Source of the DNA: CAYXWH01 sp964468755
GTDB lineage: Bacteria > Chloroflexota > Dehalococcoidia > Dehalococcoidales > RBG-16-60-22
DNA length: 25,131 nucleotides
NCBI GenBank assembly: GCA_964468755.1
Contig: CAYXWH010000022.1
Location: forward strand, 1-25,131
Direction of reading: 5' to 3'
The position numbers and the translations under genes are program-made. Positions 7,767 through 17,130 of this stretch are shown here, one piece after another (the first letter of the stretch is position 1; every line of letters starts with the position of its first letter). The notes beneath the pieces are model-generated. The model saw nothing but the letters and a program-made list of their open reading frames with translations, ran no database searches and was not told the origin of the DNA.

Positions 7767-9041
7767 TCAGGGCCTGACCTGGCCGCTGCCAAAGATAATC
7801 CACTTGTACGTGGTCAGTTCCTCAAGTCCCAGCGGGCCCCGGGCGTGCAGTTTCTGCGTGCTGATGCCTACCTCAGCCCCCAGCCCGAACTGACTCCCGT
7901 CGGTAAACCGGGTGCTGGCATTGACATAGACACAGGCGGCATCTATCTCGTTGAGAAAGCGCATCGCTGACGGATATTCTTCGGTGACGATAGCCTCGGA
8001 GTGACCGGAAGTGTATCGCTGCACGTGCTCAATCGCTTCGTCCAGAGAGTCCACCACCTTGACGGCGGCGACCAGTGACAGGAACTCTTTTCCCCAGTCC
8101 TCGGCAACAGCGGGGACCAGCGTCAATGACGTACCGGCTTTCAGTATGGACATTGCCCGCTCGTCACAGTGCATTTCAACACCGGCTTTAGCCCATTCCT
8201 CGGCAAGGCGGGGCAGGTAGCGCCCGGCAATATCGGCGTGCACCAGCACGGTATCCAGGGCGTTACACACCGTGGGGCGCTGCACCTTGGCGTTATAGAC
8301 GATAGCAACCGCTTTATCCACGTCAGCGCTCCGGTCGACATAGGTATGGCAGACACCGATACCGCCACTGACCACCGGCATGGTAGCATTTTCGCTGACC
8401 GTTCGTATCAAGTGGGCACCGCCGCGGGGGATAATCAAATCGATAACGTCGTTCATCTTGAGCATCTGCCCCACCAGTTCACGGTCGGTGTTTTCGATGA
8501 ACTGCACGGCTCCTTCGGGCACCCCGGCCCGGTGGCTGGCTTCCCGCACTACTCTGGTCAGGGCGCTGTTGGAGTGGATGGCTTCTTTGCCTCCCCGGAG
8601 GATAATCGCGTTGCCTGACTTAAGGCAGAGGGCGGAGATATCGATGGTGACATTGGGCCGGCTCTCATAAATGGCGCCGATGACGCCCAGGGGTACCCGT
8701 TTTTTACCCAGCATCAAGCCATTGGGCCGGGTGCGCATGTCAAATACCTCGCCTACCGGGTCGGGCAGAGAGGCGACGGTCAGCACGTCCTGGGCGATAG
8801 CCTCCAGTCGGCTGGTGTCCAGCATTAAACGGTCGAGCATGGCGGCATTCATGCCGGAAGCCTCTCCCTGCTGGTAATCAGCCTTGTTGGCGGTGAGGAT
8901 TTCTTCCTTCCTGGCGAGCAGGTCGTCAGCAATATTCTGCAAGGCTTTATTCTTAACATCGGTGCCAAGGTACGCCAGGTACCGGGCGGCGGCTTTCGCC
9001 GCATTGCCTTTGGCTTTCAGTTCATCATTTGGGGTGCTCAT
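7767..9041 (-). CDS. proA: Gamma-glutamyl phosphate reductase (proline synthesis)
   Basis: A 424-residue ProA, the NADPH-dependent reductase converting gamma-glutamyl phosphate to glutamate semialdehyde, second step of proline synthesis. Visible family features: PLGVIGAIYESRPNVT, ILRGGKEA, the catalytic cysteine in RPTVCNALDTVLVH, and the ProA signature around VQRYTSGHSEAIV. Length is typical. AAGGAG precedes ATG 9041, and that ribosome binding site lies just beyond the stop of the upstream DUF429 gene three bases away, so coupling is likely. It is the last gene of the proB-led minus-strand operon. Confidence 0.97.
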   Translation of the reverse strand: MSTPNDELKAKGNAAKAAARYLAYLGTDVKNKALQNIADDLLARKEEILTANKADYQQGEASGMNAAMLDRLMLDTSRLEAIAQDVLTVASLPDPVGEVFDMRTRPNGLMLGKKRVPLGVIGAIYESRPNVTIDISALCLKSGNAIILRGGKEAIHSNSALTRVVREASHRAGVPEGAVQFIENTDRELVGQMLKMNDVIDLIIPRGGAHLIRTVSENATMPVVSGGIGVCHTYVDRSADVDKAVAIVYNAKVQRPTVCNALDTVLVHADIAGRYLPRLAEEWAKAGVEMHCDERAMSILKAGTSLTLVPAVAEDWGKEFLSLVAAVKVVDSLDEAIEHVQRYTSGHSEAIVTEEYPSAMRFLNEIDAACVYVNASTRFTDGSQFGLGAEVGISTQKLHARGPLGLEELTTYKWIIFGSGQVRP

Positions 9042-9044
9042 ATC

Positions 9045-9827
9045 TCAGCTCCTTTGCTCAACTTGATTCACAGCGATATCTTTGCCGAGCTGCTCCGCCA
9101 GCCAGCGGTCGATAAATAGCAGGATACTGCCCGATTTTGAGTCGCCGAAAATACCGGTATAGCGGCTCCTCTTAGCCAAGTATATGCCAACTACGGCTCC
9201 CAGGCAAGCGTCATATCCGTCAGCGAGGTGGTCTGGATTCACCGGCGCATCCGGGCCGGGGAGGGGACGGGTAAAACGGAGGCCAAGGTTGCCGTCAGTC
9301 AGCAGAGAATACACGTGGCGTAAATTCTTTACCCGTTGCTCTCTCCTTTTCTCGCGCTTGTATTTAGGCGGCCAGTAGCGGTAAAAGCTGTTATCAAGCA
9401 AGGTGTCAAACCGGTTATCATTGAGGCAGTGGAGCAGTTTCCGTTGTTGCAGATAGGATAAAAACTTGTAAACAGCGTAGGGGTACATTTCGTACACCTG
9501 GCACCCGTTATTGTCTTTCCGCAGCGCCGCTCTTAACCGGCGGCCCCGGTTACCTGCCCGGGAGACGGGTAGAGCGGGCAGAGTCTGGCGGCTGAGGGCA
9601 CGGTCAACGGGTCGAAAATGCTGGCCACGTAACGTATCAGTGCCGTCTATTGGTATGTCAAGGAGAATAATAGAACCCGGTTCAAAACTTACGCGAGCCA
9701 GTCGACCCAGTTCAGCATCGTCGGTGGCTTGACAGACTTCGATATGTCTGTCAAGCCCGGCAACGACTATGGCTCGGCGCCCTTTTCTCTTTTCTTCCCA
9801 AGGCAGGTCGATACTTATGATATTCAT
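9045..9827 (-). CDS. DUF429 protein (predicted RNase H-like nuclease)
   Basis: A 260-residue protein resembling DUF429, a family predicted to have an RNase H-like fold. An early acidic residue (IISID, D7), a second acidic strand (ILLDIPIDG), the RPVDRALS segment, YEMYPYAVYKFL, and late DGYDACLGAVVGIYLA with another aspartate are in the order expected. The middle is rich in Arg/Lys (KREKRREQRVK). Function is not established for the family. It lies between a hypothetical gene and proA in the proline operon. The ribosome binding site before ATG 9827 is poor, and 68 bases separate it from the previous gene. Confidence 0.75.
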   Translation of the reverse strand: MNIISIDLPWEEKRKGRRAIVVAGLDRHIEVCQATDDAELGRLARVSFEPGSIILLDIPIDGTDTLRGQHFRPVDRALSRQTLPALPVSRAGNRGRRLRAALRKDNNGCQVYEMYPYAVYKFLSYLQQRKLLHCLNDNRFDTLLDNSFYRYWPPKYKREKRREQRVKNLRHVYSLLTDGNLGLRFTRPLPGPDAPVNPDHLADGYDACLGAVVGIYLAKRSRYTGIFGDSKSGSILLFIDRWLAEQLGKDIAVNQVEQRS

Positions 9828-9895
9828 GCTTGTCGCGGGTAAGATGGTATTGATAGCTTTGGCTGGTAACGACTACCCTGTTGAATGCAACCTGA

Positions 9896-10162
9896 CTATT
9901 CTAACACGGAGGTGCCGTTGAAGTAATAAATATAGCGCGGTGGCACCCCGCTCACGGCGCGGTTCACCCGCTTTTTAAGGTGACATCGGCCCCGGCGTTT
10001 GTCCTCAAATTCAATGATAAAGTGACCGTTGTCACCGATGCGCTTGTACTCATTAAGGATGAGTTCCCCCCACCAGCTTCTTGGTGAATCGTCGTGGAAT
10101 TTATAATTTACTTCTGCGACAAATTCTTCATTGTCCTGTCGGTAAAGTTTGCCTGTCGCCAA
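9896..10162 (-). CDS. Conserved-looking hypothetical protein in proline operon
   Basis: An 88-residue protein I do not recognise. It is rich in aromatic residues and strands, with FHDDSPRSWWGELILNEY in the first half and KKRVNRAVSGVPPRYIYYF in the second, suggesting a small beta-rich domain; no cysteines or membrane segment. The frame is open to a TTG at 10186 overlapping proB, but AGAGGAGGT immediately before TTG 10162 is a near-perfect ribosome binding site, so the start is set there. It follows proB by 16 bases. Confidence 0.7.
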   Translation of the reverse strand: MATGKLYRQDNEEFVAEVNYKFHDDSPRSWWGELILNEYKRIGDNGHFIIEFEDKRRGRCHLKKRVNRAVSGVPPRYIYYFNGTSVLE

Positions 10163-10178
10163 TTGACCTCCTCTCTTG

Positions 10179-11318
10179 CTAGACAAGTGCTAAATTATTC
10201 CGGTGCACTACTTCCGGTCCGTAGTCAAAGCCAAGGAGTGCTCCAATTTTCCCGGACCGGGTGCCCTTGATGATATCAATACTGTGACCGCTATAGTTGG
10301 TTATGCCACAGCCGAGGTAATTGTCTTCAGTGTCATAGATGTCAACGATATCGCCGCGGTCAAACATGCCCTCCGAATGCTTGATGCCGGCGGCAAGCAG
10401 GCTCCGCTTCTGTTTTTTCAGGGCGATAGCGGCTCCGGAGTCAATCACCAGCTTGCCCATAGTGGACAGCCCGCAGAGCATCCAGCGTTTGCGACTCTCC
10501 AGCTTGCCGGTAATCGGTAAAAACCGGGTGCCGATGGCTTCACCAGCCGCCAGTCTGGCAATAACATCGGGTTCTCTGCCGTCGGCGATGACCATGGTGG
10601 TGCCAGAGGCGGTCGCCAGTCGGGCGGCTTCTATTTTGGTGGCCATGCCACCGGTGCCCAGGCTGGAGTTGGTAGTGGCTGCCATCTGTTCAATGTCCCG
10701 GTTTATCCGCTTTACCTCCGGAATGAGGCGGGCATCGGGGTTGCGGTGCGGGTCGGCGTTATACAGCCCGCCGATGTCAGTGAGAATCATGAGCAGGTCG
10801 GCATCAATCAGATTGGCGACCATGGCCGAGAGGTTATCATTGTCCCCAAACCTGGTCCCCTCGATTTCCTCGATGGCGACCACGTCATTCTCATTCACGA
10901 TGCAGATAGCCCGGAGTTCCAGTAAAGCAAGAAGGGTATTACGGGCATTGAGATAACCGGCGCGGTCGGCAAGGTCAGTCTTGGTAAGCAACGCCTGCGC
11001 CACGGTAATATTGTGCCGACTGAAAAGCTGCTCATAGGTATACATCAGGTGGTTTTGTCCCACTGACGCCATAACCTGCTTGAACGGGATATCCCGGCGC
11101 TTCCTGGTCGCCCCCAGCTTATCGCGCCCGGCAGCGATTGCCCCCGAGGTCACGATAACCACCTCCCTGCCCTGGGTGTGGAGTCTGGCTACCTGGGCGA
11201 CCAGGTTGGCTATTGTCTCCTGGTTCAGGCGGGGGCTGCCCGCAGTGAGCAGGCTGGTGCCAAATTTGACTACCATGCGGCGGTACGTTCTCTTCCCCTT
11301 GTCTCTGGCGATATTCAT
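10179..11318 (-). CDS. proB: Glutamate 5-kinase with PUA domain
   Basis: A 379-residue ProB that phosphorylates glutamate to gamma-glutamyl phosphate, first and feedback-regulated step of proline synthesis. The amino acid kinase domain shows VVKFGTSLL, VIVTSGAIAAG, NENDVVAIEEI, GDNDNLSAMVA, LTDIGGLYNADP and TGGMATKIEAA. The C-terminal ~95 residues are the PUA domain (around GAAIALKKQKRSLLAAGI). In-frame ATGs upstream (11372 region and 11345) overlap the promoter; the predicted start site near 11337 leaves ATG 11318 as first usable start. It heads the operon proB-hypothetical-DUF429-proA. Confidence 0.95.
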   Translation of the reverse strand: MNIARDKGKRTYRRMVVKFGTSLLTAGSPRLNQETIANLVAQVARLHTQGREVVIVTSGAIAAGRDKLGATRKRRDIPFKQVMASVGQNHLMYTYEQLFSRHNITVAQALLTKTDLADRAGYLNARNTLLALLELRAICIVNENDVVAIEEIEGTRFGDNDNLSAMVANLIDADLLMILTDIGGLYNADPHRNPDARLIPEVKRINRDIEQMAATTNSSLGTGGMATKIEAARLATASGTTMVIADGREPDVIARLAAGEAIGTRFLPITGKLESRKRWMLCGLSTMGKLVIDSGAAIALKKQKRSLLAAGIKHSEGMFDRGDIVDIYDTEDNYLGCGITNYSGHSIDIIKGTRSGKIGALLGFDYGPEVVHRNNLALV

Positions 11319-11343
11319 GGCTTTTTTCTCGATAATTGGTTCC

Positions 11344-11372
11344 ATTATAACAATCTGAGTTAAGTTGAACAA
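11344..11372 (-). promoter_or_regulatory. Promoter of the proB operon
   Basis: On the minus strand: -35 TTGTTC (11372-11367), a 17-base spacer, and consensus -10 TATAAT (11349-11344) with an upstream TGT extension. Predicted start of transcription is about 11337, 19 bases before the proB ATG. Confidence 0.7.
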
Positions 11373-11392
11373 GAAGAACCATCTGGTATATC
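11365..11392 (+). promoter_or_regulatory. Candidate divergent promoter for MFS gene
   Basis: TTGAAC (11365-11370), 16 bases, TATATC (11387-11392). Its -35 physically overlaps the proB -35 on the other strand, so the two promoters could compete. The leader would be only ~10 bases. Confidence 0.4.
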
Positions 11393-11408
11393 CTGTTGCT
11401 CAGTACCG

Positions 11409-12584
11409 ATGAACGAAATATCGCAGTCTCAGCAGCGACGTGGTTTACCCGTTCTTTCCGTGATTACCTTTATCGGCTTTCTGGATACGCATTTGCTGAT
11501 ACCGATAATGGCACTCTATGCCACCGAACTTGGTGCCGGCGTGGGTATCGCCGGTCTTATCATCGGTCTCTATTCGCTGACCAATACCCCGGCCAATATT
11601 CTGTTCGGTCGGCTGATTGACCGCATCGGCTATAAAGCGCCGCTGGTTGCCGGGCTGGTTGGCGATGCGCTGAGCATGTTTCTCTACACCCTGTGTCGCC
11701 TGCCGTTTCACTTGGCGCTGGTGCGGGTAGTGCACGGGATAACCGGCGGTCTGGTGGGGCCGGCCACCATGTCCGGTATCGCCGACTATGGGGGCCGTGG
11801 CCGGACAGGCCGGGCGATGGCTGCCTACGGAATAGCGCTCTCGGCGGCTACCCTGGTGGGCTACGGCTTATGCGGACTGATTGTTTCCCGGCTGGGCTAC
11901 CAGGCGATTTTCCTGTTCGGGGTGGGGCTGCTGCTGGTCGGGGTGGTCTTGAGCCAGTTTCTCCCCGGCAGAAAACGGGCCGGCGACATGGCTCAACCCT
12001 CCCGCCCGGCGTTTCTGCCGGGTGTGAAGCATCTGCTGCGGAGAAAGGGACTCATTATCGCCTACTGTTCCATATTTGCCCAGTACTTCACCTTCGGCGG
12101 GGTGGTTACCTTGCTGCCGCTCTATGTGAAGGGCCTGGGAATGGAAGCCTTTCACGTGGGCATGTTGCTGGCCATTTTTGCCGTCATGTTTATCATTCTC
12201 CAATTTCCCGTCGGGGCTCTCTCCGACCGTTCGGGACGGCTGGTGCCGACGGTTGTCGGCCTGGTTCTCGGTATTGTCTCTTTGTTACTGATGCCGATAG
12301 CAGGGGTCTTTTCACTGCTGGCAGTGGCTATGGCGTTGTATGGAGTTGCCTATGGAACCATGTTTCCCGCCATTTCGGCGCTGGTCGTTGACCATACCCG
12401 GCCGGAGGAACGGGGTACCGCTACCGGGATGTTTCATGCCTTGCTCACTGTTGGCGTTGCCGTGGGTGCGCCGGTGATAGGCTGGGTGGGGGGAATCGTA
12501 GGCGTCGAGCTGGGGCTGACACTGAATGCGGTGGTTATGGTCCTGGCGCTGTTCCTGGTTCTCGGTGTAGCCAGACGCACGTAA
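11409..12584 (+). CDS. MFS transporter
   Basis: A 391-residue major facilitator superfamily permease with about twelve hydrophobic helices. Motif A appears as GRLIDRIGYKAPLV between helices 2 and 3, and its second-half counterpart as GALSDRSGRLVPTV. An Arg in helix 4 (LVRVVHGITGG) fits the family. The pattern resembles drug-efflux or metabolite exporters, but substrate cannot be told from sequence alone. It diverges from proB with 90 bases between starts. The ribosome binding site is weak, consistent with a very short leader if the divergent promoter is right. Confidence 0.92.
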   Translation: MNEISQSQQRRGLPVLSVITFIGFLDTHLLIPIMALYATELGAGVGIAGLIIGLYSLTNTPANILFGRLIDRIGYKAPLVAGLVGDALSMFLYTLCRLPFHLALVRVVHGITGGLVGPATMSGIADYGGRGRTGRAMAAYGIALSAATLVGYGLCGLIVSRLGYQAIFLFGVGLLLVGVVLSQFLPGRKRAGDMAQPSRPAFLPGVKHLLRRKGLIIAYCSIFAQYFTFGGVVTLLPLYVKGLGMEAFHVGMLLAIFAVMFIILQFPVGALSDRSGRLVPTVVGLVLGIVSLLLMPIAGVFSLLAVAMALYGVAYGTMFPAISALVVDHTRPEERGTATGMFHALLTVGVAVGAPVIGWVGGIVGVELGLTLNAVVMVLALFLVLGVARRT

Positions 12585-12601
12585 ACTTATCCGCGAATGT
12601 G

Positions 12602-12610
12602 TGTTACAAT
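12602..12610 (+). promoter_or_regulatory. Extended -10 promoter for mfd
   Basis: TGT-TACAAT forms an extended -10 element with no clear -35. The ~45-base leader includes a 6-bp hairpin AGGGCT/AGCCCT (from about 12619). Confidence 0.45.
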
Positions 12611-12663
12611 CTTTTTAGAGGGCTGGTCACTATGGCGAGCCCTAAAGGTGTTTGGAGAAATCA

Positions 12664-14018
12664 ATGGTGCCGGATTTATCGCCATTACTGAATATTATTG
12701 ACGATATGGCTGACTATCGCCGGCTGCGGGACGGACTATCGCGGACCGGAGATGACACCCGGGTGGTAGTGCTGGATGCTGCCAAGCCCTACCTAATCGC
12801 GGCGCTGCACCGGAGCCAGCAGCTACCCATGCTCGTGGTTACCGCCCGACCGGAAAACGGGAAGAAACTCTACGAGCAGCTTCAAATATGGACAGGTCCC
12901 GGGCCGGTAAGGTTATTCCCCGAACCGGATGTGCTGCCCTACGAACGTATCGCCGCCGATGCTGTCACCGAATTGGAGCGGGTACAGGCGCTTTCGATGA
13001 TGGCCCAGTACCGGAACGGGACAGAGGACGGTGTTCCCCTGATTGTTGCCTCGGCGCCGGCTTTGATAAGTAAGGTGCCGGCGTACCATGATTTTGCCCC
13101 GGTCTTTCAGACCATCGGGCATGGTACGGAGATTGAACCGGTCGAGCTACTGCGGCGCTGGCAGGCAATGGGCTATCGCATGGAGAGCCTGGTGGAGATA
13201 CCCGGCACGATGGGGCGTCGCGGCGGAATTGTTGACGTCTATCCGCCCACCGGTGAACTGCCGGCCCGGCTGGAGTTTTTCGGGAATACCGTGGAAAGTA
13301 TCCGGACCTTCGACCCGCTCACCCAGCGCTCGGTGGGGGAGGTGGCATCGGTTACGGTTGGGCCGGCTACGGAACTGCCGGCTCCCCTGATGAAAGCGAA
13401 ACCTGAGATGGAGTCAATCGTAAACGGGCTTGACCTGACCGGCTGCACTGCCGAGGTGGTAGTACAGTTACGGCGTGAACTGGGCATGCTGCTGGACCGG
13501 CAACAACCGCCGTATCAGGCATTTTATGCCCCGCTGTTCAATACGGACTGTATCCTGGACTACCTGCCGCCGCAGGCATTGCTGGTACTCGATGAGCCAG
13601 TCCGTATCAAGCAGGCCGTGGCGGAACTGGACTGTGAGGCTGAGCAGCTGCGTGCTGAGAAGCTGGAACGGGGGGAATTACCCGGGAATATGCCCCGACC
13701 GTACTTTACCTGGGAAGCGGTGGAACCCAAAATAGGCGATAAGCGGCCGGTGAGGCTGACCTCTTTCGGTGCCGATGAAGAATCACCGCGACTGGATTTT
13801 GTTTCCGCGCCCGGATTCATCGGGCAGCTGCCGTCATTTATCAAGAAGACCACACAGCTTCTCGATGAGGGAAAAAGGTTGATAGTGGTCAGTCATCAGG
13901 CAAGCCGGTTATCCGAGTTGCTGGCGGAAGAGGGCATTCTGGCGGCGCCGGTTAATGAAATCGGGCAGGTGCCGCCGGTGGGTTCGTTGACCCTGGTGCC
14001 GGGCTCACTGGCGGCGGG
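12664..14018 (+). CDS. mfd: Transcription-repair coupling factor Mfd, N-terminal part (before gap)
   Basis: Roughly the first 450 residues of Mfd: the UvrB-homology module (domains 1a, 2 and 1b) that recruits UvrA, plus domain 3. Recognisable segments are PVRLFPEPDVLPYER, a YRMESLVEIPGTMGRRGGIVDVYP block typical of UvrB/Mfd, and RLEFFGNTVESIRTFDP. The frame opens at TTG 12652, but GGAG at 12654-12657 lies six bases before ATG 12664. The ORF runs unbroken into the N gap. The downstream part (from 14119) repeats the final 55 bases here in the same codon phase, so this and the next entry are one gene. Confidence 0.95.
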
Positions 14019-14173
14019 NNNNNNNNNNNNNNNNNNNNNNNNNNNNNNNNNNNNNNNNNNNNNNNNNNNNNNNNNNNNNNNNNNNNNNNNNNNNNNNNNN
14101 NNNNNNNNNNNNNNNNNNGGCAGGTGCCGCCGGTGGGTTCGTTGACCCTGGTGCCGGGCTCACTGGCGGCGGG
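13964..14173 (+). repeat. Identical 55-nt sequence on both sides of the N gap
   Basis: Bases 13964-14018 are identical to 14119-14173. Both encode the same Mfd segment around PPVGSLTLVPGSLAAG. They are the two overlapping contig ends, not a biological repeat: keeping one copy joins the two mfd ORFs in frame at normal family length. Confidence 0.9.
14019..14118. other. Assembly gap of exactly 100 N
   Basis: A run of 100 N, the usual placeholder for unknown gap length. Because the flanks overlap by 55 identical bases, the true gap size is probably negative and no sequence is missing. Confidence 0.97.
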
Positions 14174-16280
14174 CTGGGTGCTGGGGGGTGATACCTGTCT
14201 GTTGACCGATGCCGAGATTTTTGGCTTCGTCAAGCAGCGGCGGCTGGTGAAGCGGCAGCCCGTACCCAGGCTCAAGCTGTTTGTTGACATAACACCAGGC
14301 GACTACGTGGTGCATGTTGAACATGGCATCGCCCGGTTCAGTGAGGTTACCACCATGAAAACGGCATCGGGTGAACAGGAGTATCTTGTCCTGCACTATG
14401 CCGCCGGTGATAAGCTCTATGTCCCCACCAGCCAGATAGACCGGGTCAACCGCTACATCGGTGCCGGTGACCGGCCACCGACGTTAAGTCGACTGGGCAC
14501 GCTGGAGTGGCGGCGCAGCAAACAGCGGGCGAAACAAGCCGCCGAGGAGCTTGCCCGGGATTTACTGGCGCTGTATGCGGCGCGGGAAGTTGTACCCGGC
14601 TTCAGCTTTTCCCGGGATACGCTGTGGCAGCAGGAATTGGAGGCTTCTTTTCCCTACGTGGAGACTCCCGACCAGATGGAGGCGCAGCAGGAGGTCAAGG
14701 CGGACATGGAGAAAGCCCGGCCCATGGACCGTCTGGTCTGCGGGGATGTCGGCTACGGCAAGACCGAGGTCGCCATCAGGGCTACCTTCAAAGCCGTCAT
14801 GGACAACCGGCAGGTGGTGGTGCTGGTACCCACCACAGTCCTTGCCGAGCAGCACTATGCTACCTTCCGGGAGCGACTGGATGCTTTTCCCATCAGGGTC
14901 GAGGTGCTGAGCCGGTTCAAATCAACCAGTGAACAAAGCGCCATCATTGCCGGGCTGGCCAGCGGCACCGTGGATATCTGCATTGGCACCCACCGTCTTC
15001 TGCAGAAGGATGTGGCGTTTAAAGATTTGGGACTGCTGGTTATCGATGAGGAGCAGCGGTTCGGGGTGGCGCATAAGGAATACCTCAAGAGGAAGCGGCG
15101 GGAGGTGGATGTGCTCACCCTCAGTGCCACGCCGATACCGCGCACGCTGCACATGTCGCTGGTCGGGGTGCGGGATATGAGTACCATGGAGACCCCACCG
15201 GAGGAGCGATTGCCCATCAAGACCTATGTTGCCGAATATAACCAACATCTGGTCCGGGAAGCCATACTCCGCGAACTGGAACGCAACGGGCAGGTCTTCT
15301 TCGTGCATAACCGGGTGCAGAGCATTGCACTGGTAACCAGCCAGCTTCAGGAGCTGGTTCCCGAAGCCAACTTTGCCATTGCCCACGGTCAGATGCCCGA
15401 ACATAAGCTGGCGGCGGTGATGGCTGATTTTACCGCCGGCAGGACCGATGTCCTGGTGTGCACCACTATTATTGAGTCGGGACTTGACATGCCCAATGTC
15501 AATACCCTGATTGTGAACCGGGCGGAAAAGTTTGGCCTGACGCAGTTGTACCAGCTGCGGGGCAGGGTGGGGCGTGGTGCCGACCTTGCCTACGCCTACT
15601 TCCTCTACGACGGAGGCAAGCAGCTGGCGCCGACAGCGGAGAAGCGATTGCGCACAATATATGAAGCCACCGAGCTTGGTGCCGGATTTACCATTGCCCT
15701 GAAAGACCTGGAAATACGGGGGGCGGGCACGTTACTGGGGACGAAGCAGAGCGGTTACATCAACGTGGTTGGTTTCAGCCTGTATTGTCGGCTCCTTGCC
15801 GAGGCGGTGGAAGAACAGAAAGCGAAGCTGGCTGGTGAGAAGGAAGCTCCCCGCCACCTGCCCCCACCGACCATCGACCTGCCGCTGAACGCCTACATAC
15901 CGGAGGACTACGTGGCTGATGTTAATACCCGACTCGGTCTCTACCAGAAACTGACCGGGCTGGATAAGGCTGAGCAGCTTGATGATATTGCCCGCGAGTA
16001 TAGTGACCGCTTTGGCGCACTGCCCGAGACGGTGCACAACCTGCTCTATGTCATCAGGATAAAGGCGCTGGCTACCCGGGCCGGTGTTGAGTCCATCACC
16101 ACTGAAGACGGGCAGGTGGTCATCCGGCTGCTGCCGGGGATGCAGTTTGATAAGCAGAAGCTGGCGCCGGTTCAAGACGGGGTGAAAATAGGGGTGAGGC
16201 AGGTGCGACTGAACTACCGGCGAATGAGCAAAGAGTGGAAGCGGGTGCTGGAGGAGGTGGTGAGCCGGGTGGGGGAGTAG
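14119..16280 (+). CDS. mfd: Transcription-repair coupling factor Mfd, C-terminal part (after gap)
   Basis: The remaining ~719 residues of Mfd, the ATP-driven translocase that displaces stalled RNA polymerase and recruits excision repair. In order: a CarD-like polymerase-interaction domain (PGDYVVHVEHGIARF), RecG-like helicase domains with Walker A GDVGYGKTE, the DEEQ box in VIDEEQRFGV, SATPIPRTLHMSL, TTIIESGLDMPNV and QLYQLRGRVGRG, then the C-terminal TRCF domain. Joined to the N-terminal part the protein is ~1153 residues, a normal Mfd length. Gene callers may start it at GTG 14124, which is only an artefact of the gap. The stop is nine bases from that of the convergent pseudouridine synthase. 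Confidence 0.97.
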
Positions 16281-16289
16281 CCGGTGGGT

Positions 16290-17015
16290 CTATCTGGGAG
16301 CCATTAATCCCCTGACTTCCTTCCGGCTCAGTTCTCTTATCTTCCCCTCTTTCAGGGTACCCAGCGTGAGGTTTGCCATGCGGACTCGCTTCAGGGCGAG
16401 GATGCGGTAGCCCAGGTAAGCCAGCATGCGGCGCACCTGCCGCTTTTTGCCTTCGTGGATGGTGATGCCGTAGTTGAACGGCGGCGAAGACGTTACTTCC
16501 CGGACACTGGCGGGTGACGTCCTGCCATCCTCAAGCTTTATCCCTCTCTCCAGTTGCTTTTTCTCGTCCGGATTGAGCTTACCGTTGATATGTATATAGT
16601 ATTCCTTCTCGTTCTCAAAGCGGGGGTGGGTCAGGCGGTACGCCAGCTCACCGTCATTGGTCAGCAGTAACAGACCGGTGCTGTCCCTGTCCAATCGGCC
16701 TACCGGGTACACGCCGGGAATACGGTATTTCTCGGGAAGGAGGTCGGTGACGGTACGGCGTCCCCTCTCGTCGCCGGTTGTTGACAGGATGCCAACCGGC
16801 TTGTTGAGCATGAGGTAGATAGCCCGTTTTTCCCTGAGCGCAACGGGTTTACCGTCCAGTAATATATGGTCAGTGTCCCGGTTGACCGGATGGCGGAAGT
16901 CTTCGACCAGCACGCCGTTGACGGTCACCCTGCCCTGGCGAATGGCGTCAGCCATTTTACGTCGTGAGCCGGTACCGGAATCGGTCAACACTTTCAGGAT
17001 GGACTCTGATTTCAT
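16290..17015 (-). CDS. rluB: RsuA/RluB-family rRNA pseudouridine synthase
   Basis: A 241-residue pseudouridine synthase. An N-terminal S4 RNA-binding domain (residues ~5-50, with SRRKMADAIRQGRVTVNG) is followed by the RsuA-type catalytic domain: LNKPVGILSTT, the catalytic Asp109 in PVGRLDRDSTGLLLLTNDG, and IHEGKKRQVRRM. Most single-S4 proteins of this length modify 23S rRNA (RluB) but RsuA or RluE cannot be excluded. The frame opens at 17132, upstream of a TATAAT on the same strand; the S4 domain and this promoter place the start at ATG 17015. No clear Shine-Dalgarno is visible. Confidence 0.92.
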   Translation of the reverse strand: MKSESILKVLTDSGTGSRRKMADAIRQGRVTVNGVLVEDFRHPVNRDTDHILLDGKPVALREKRAIYLMLNKPVGILSTTGDERGRRTVTDLLPEKYRIPGVYPVGRLDRDSTGLLLLTNDGELAYRLTHPRFENEKEYYIHINGKLNPDEKKQLERGIKLEDGRTSPASVREVTSSPPFNYGITIHEGKKRQVRRMLAYLGYRILALKRVRMANLTLGTLKEGKIRELSRKEVRGLMAPR

Positions 17016-17052
17016 TGGTGGTTGCTCATTATGAATACCATATATAGCTACT

Positions 17053-17058
17053 ATTATA
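17053..17058 (-). promoter_or_regulatory. Candidate -10 for rluB-like gene
   Basis: Minus-strand TATAAT about 38 bases before ATG 17015; the -35 is poor. It supports the internal start rather than the longer ORF. Confidence 0.45.
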
Positions 17059-17130
17059 ACCCGTTTCCCCGGTATCTTGCATGGCAGTATGCCATCTGTT
17101 ACCGTATCCGTGAGCAAAGGAGGGTATAAC

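Noticed and set aside
11693..12391. 232-residue ORF in another frame of the MFS gene
   Set aside because: The overlapping frame encodes a clear 12-helix MFS permease; this one is Gly/Arg-rich with no domain.
13964..14173. A true 55-bp tandem duplication in mfd
   Set aside because: The copies flank a 100-N placeholder exactly; overlap of contig ends explains it and restores a normal-length Mfd.
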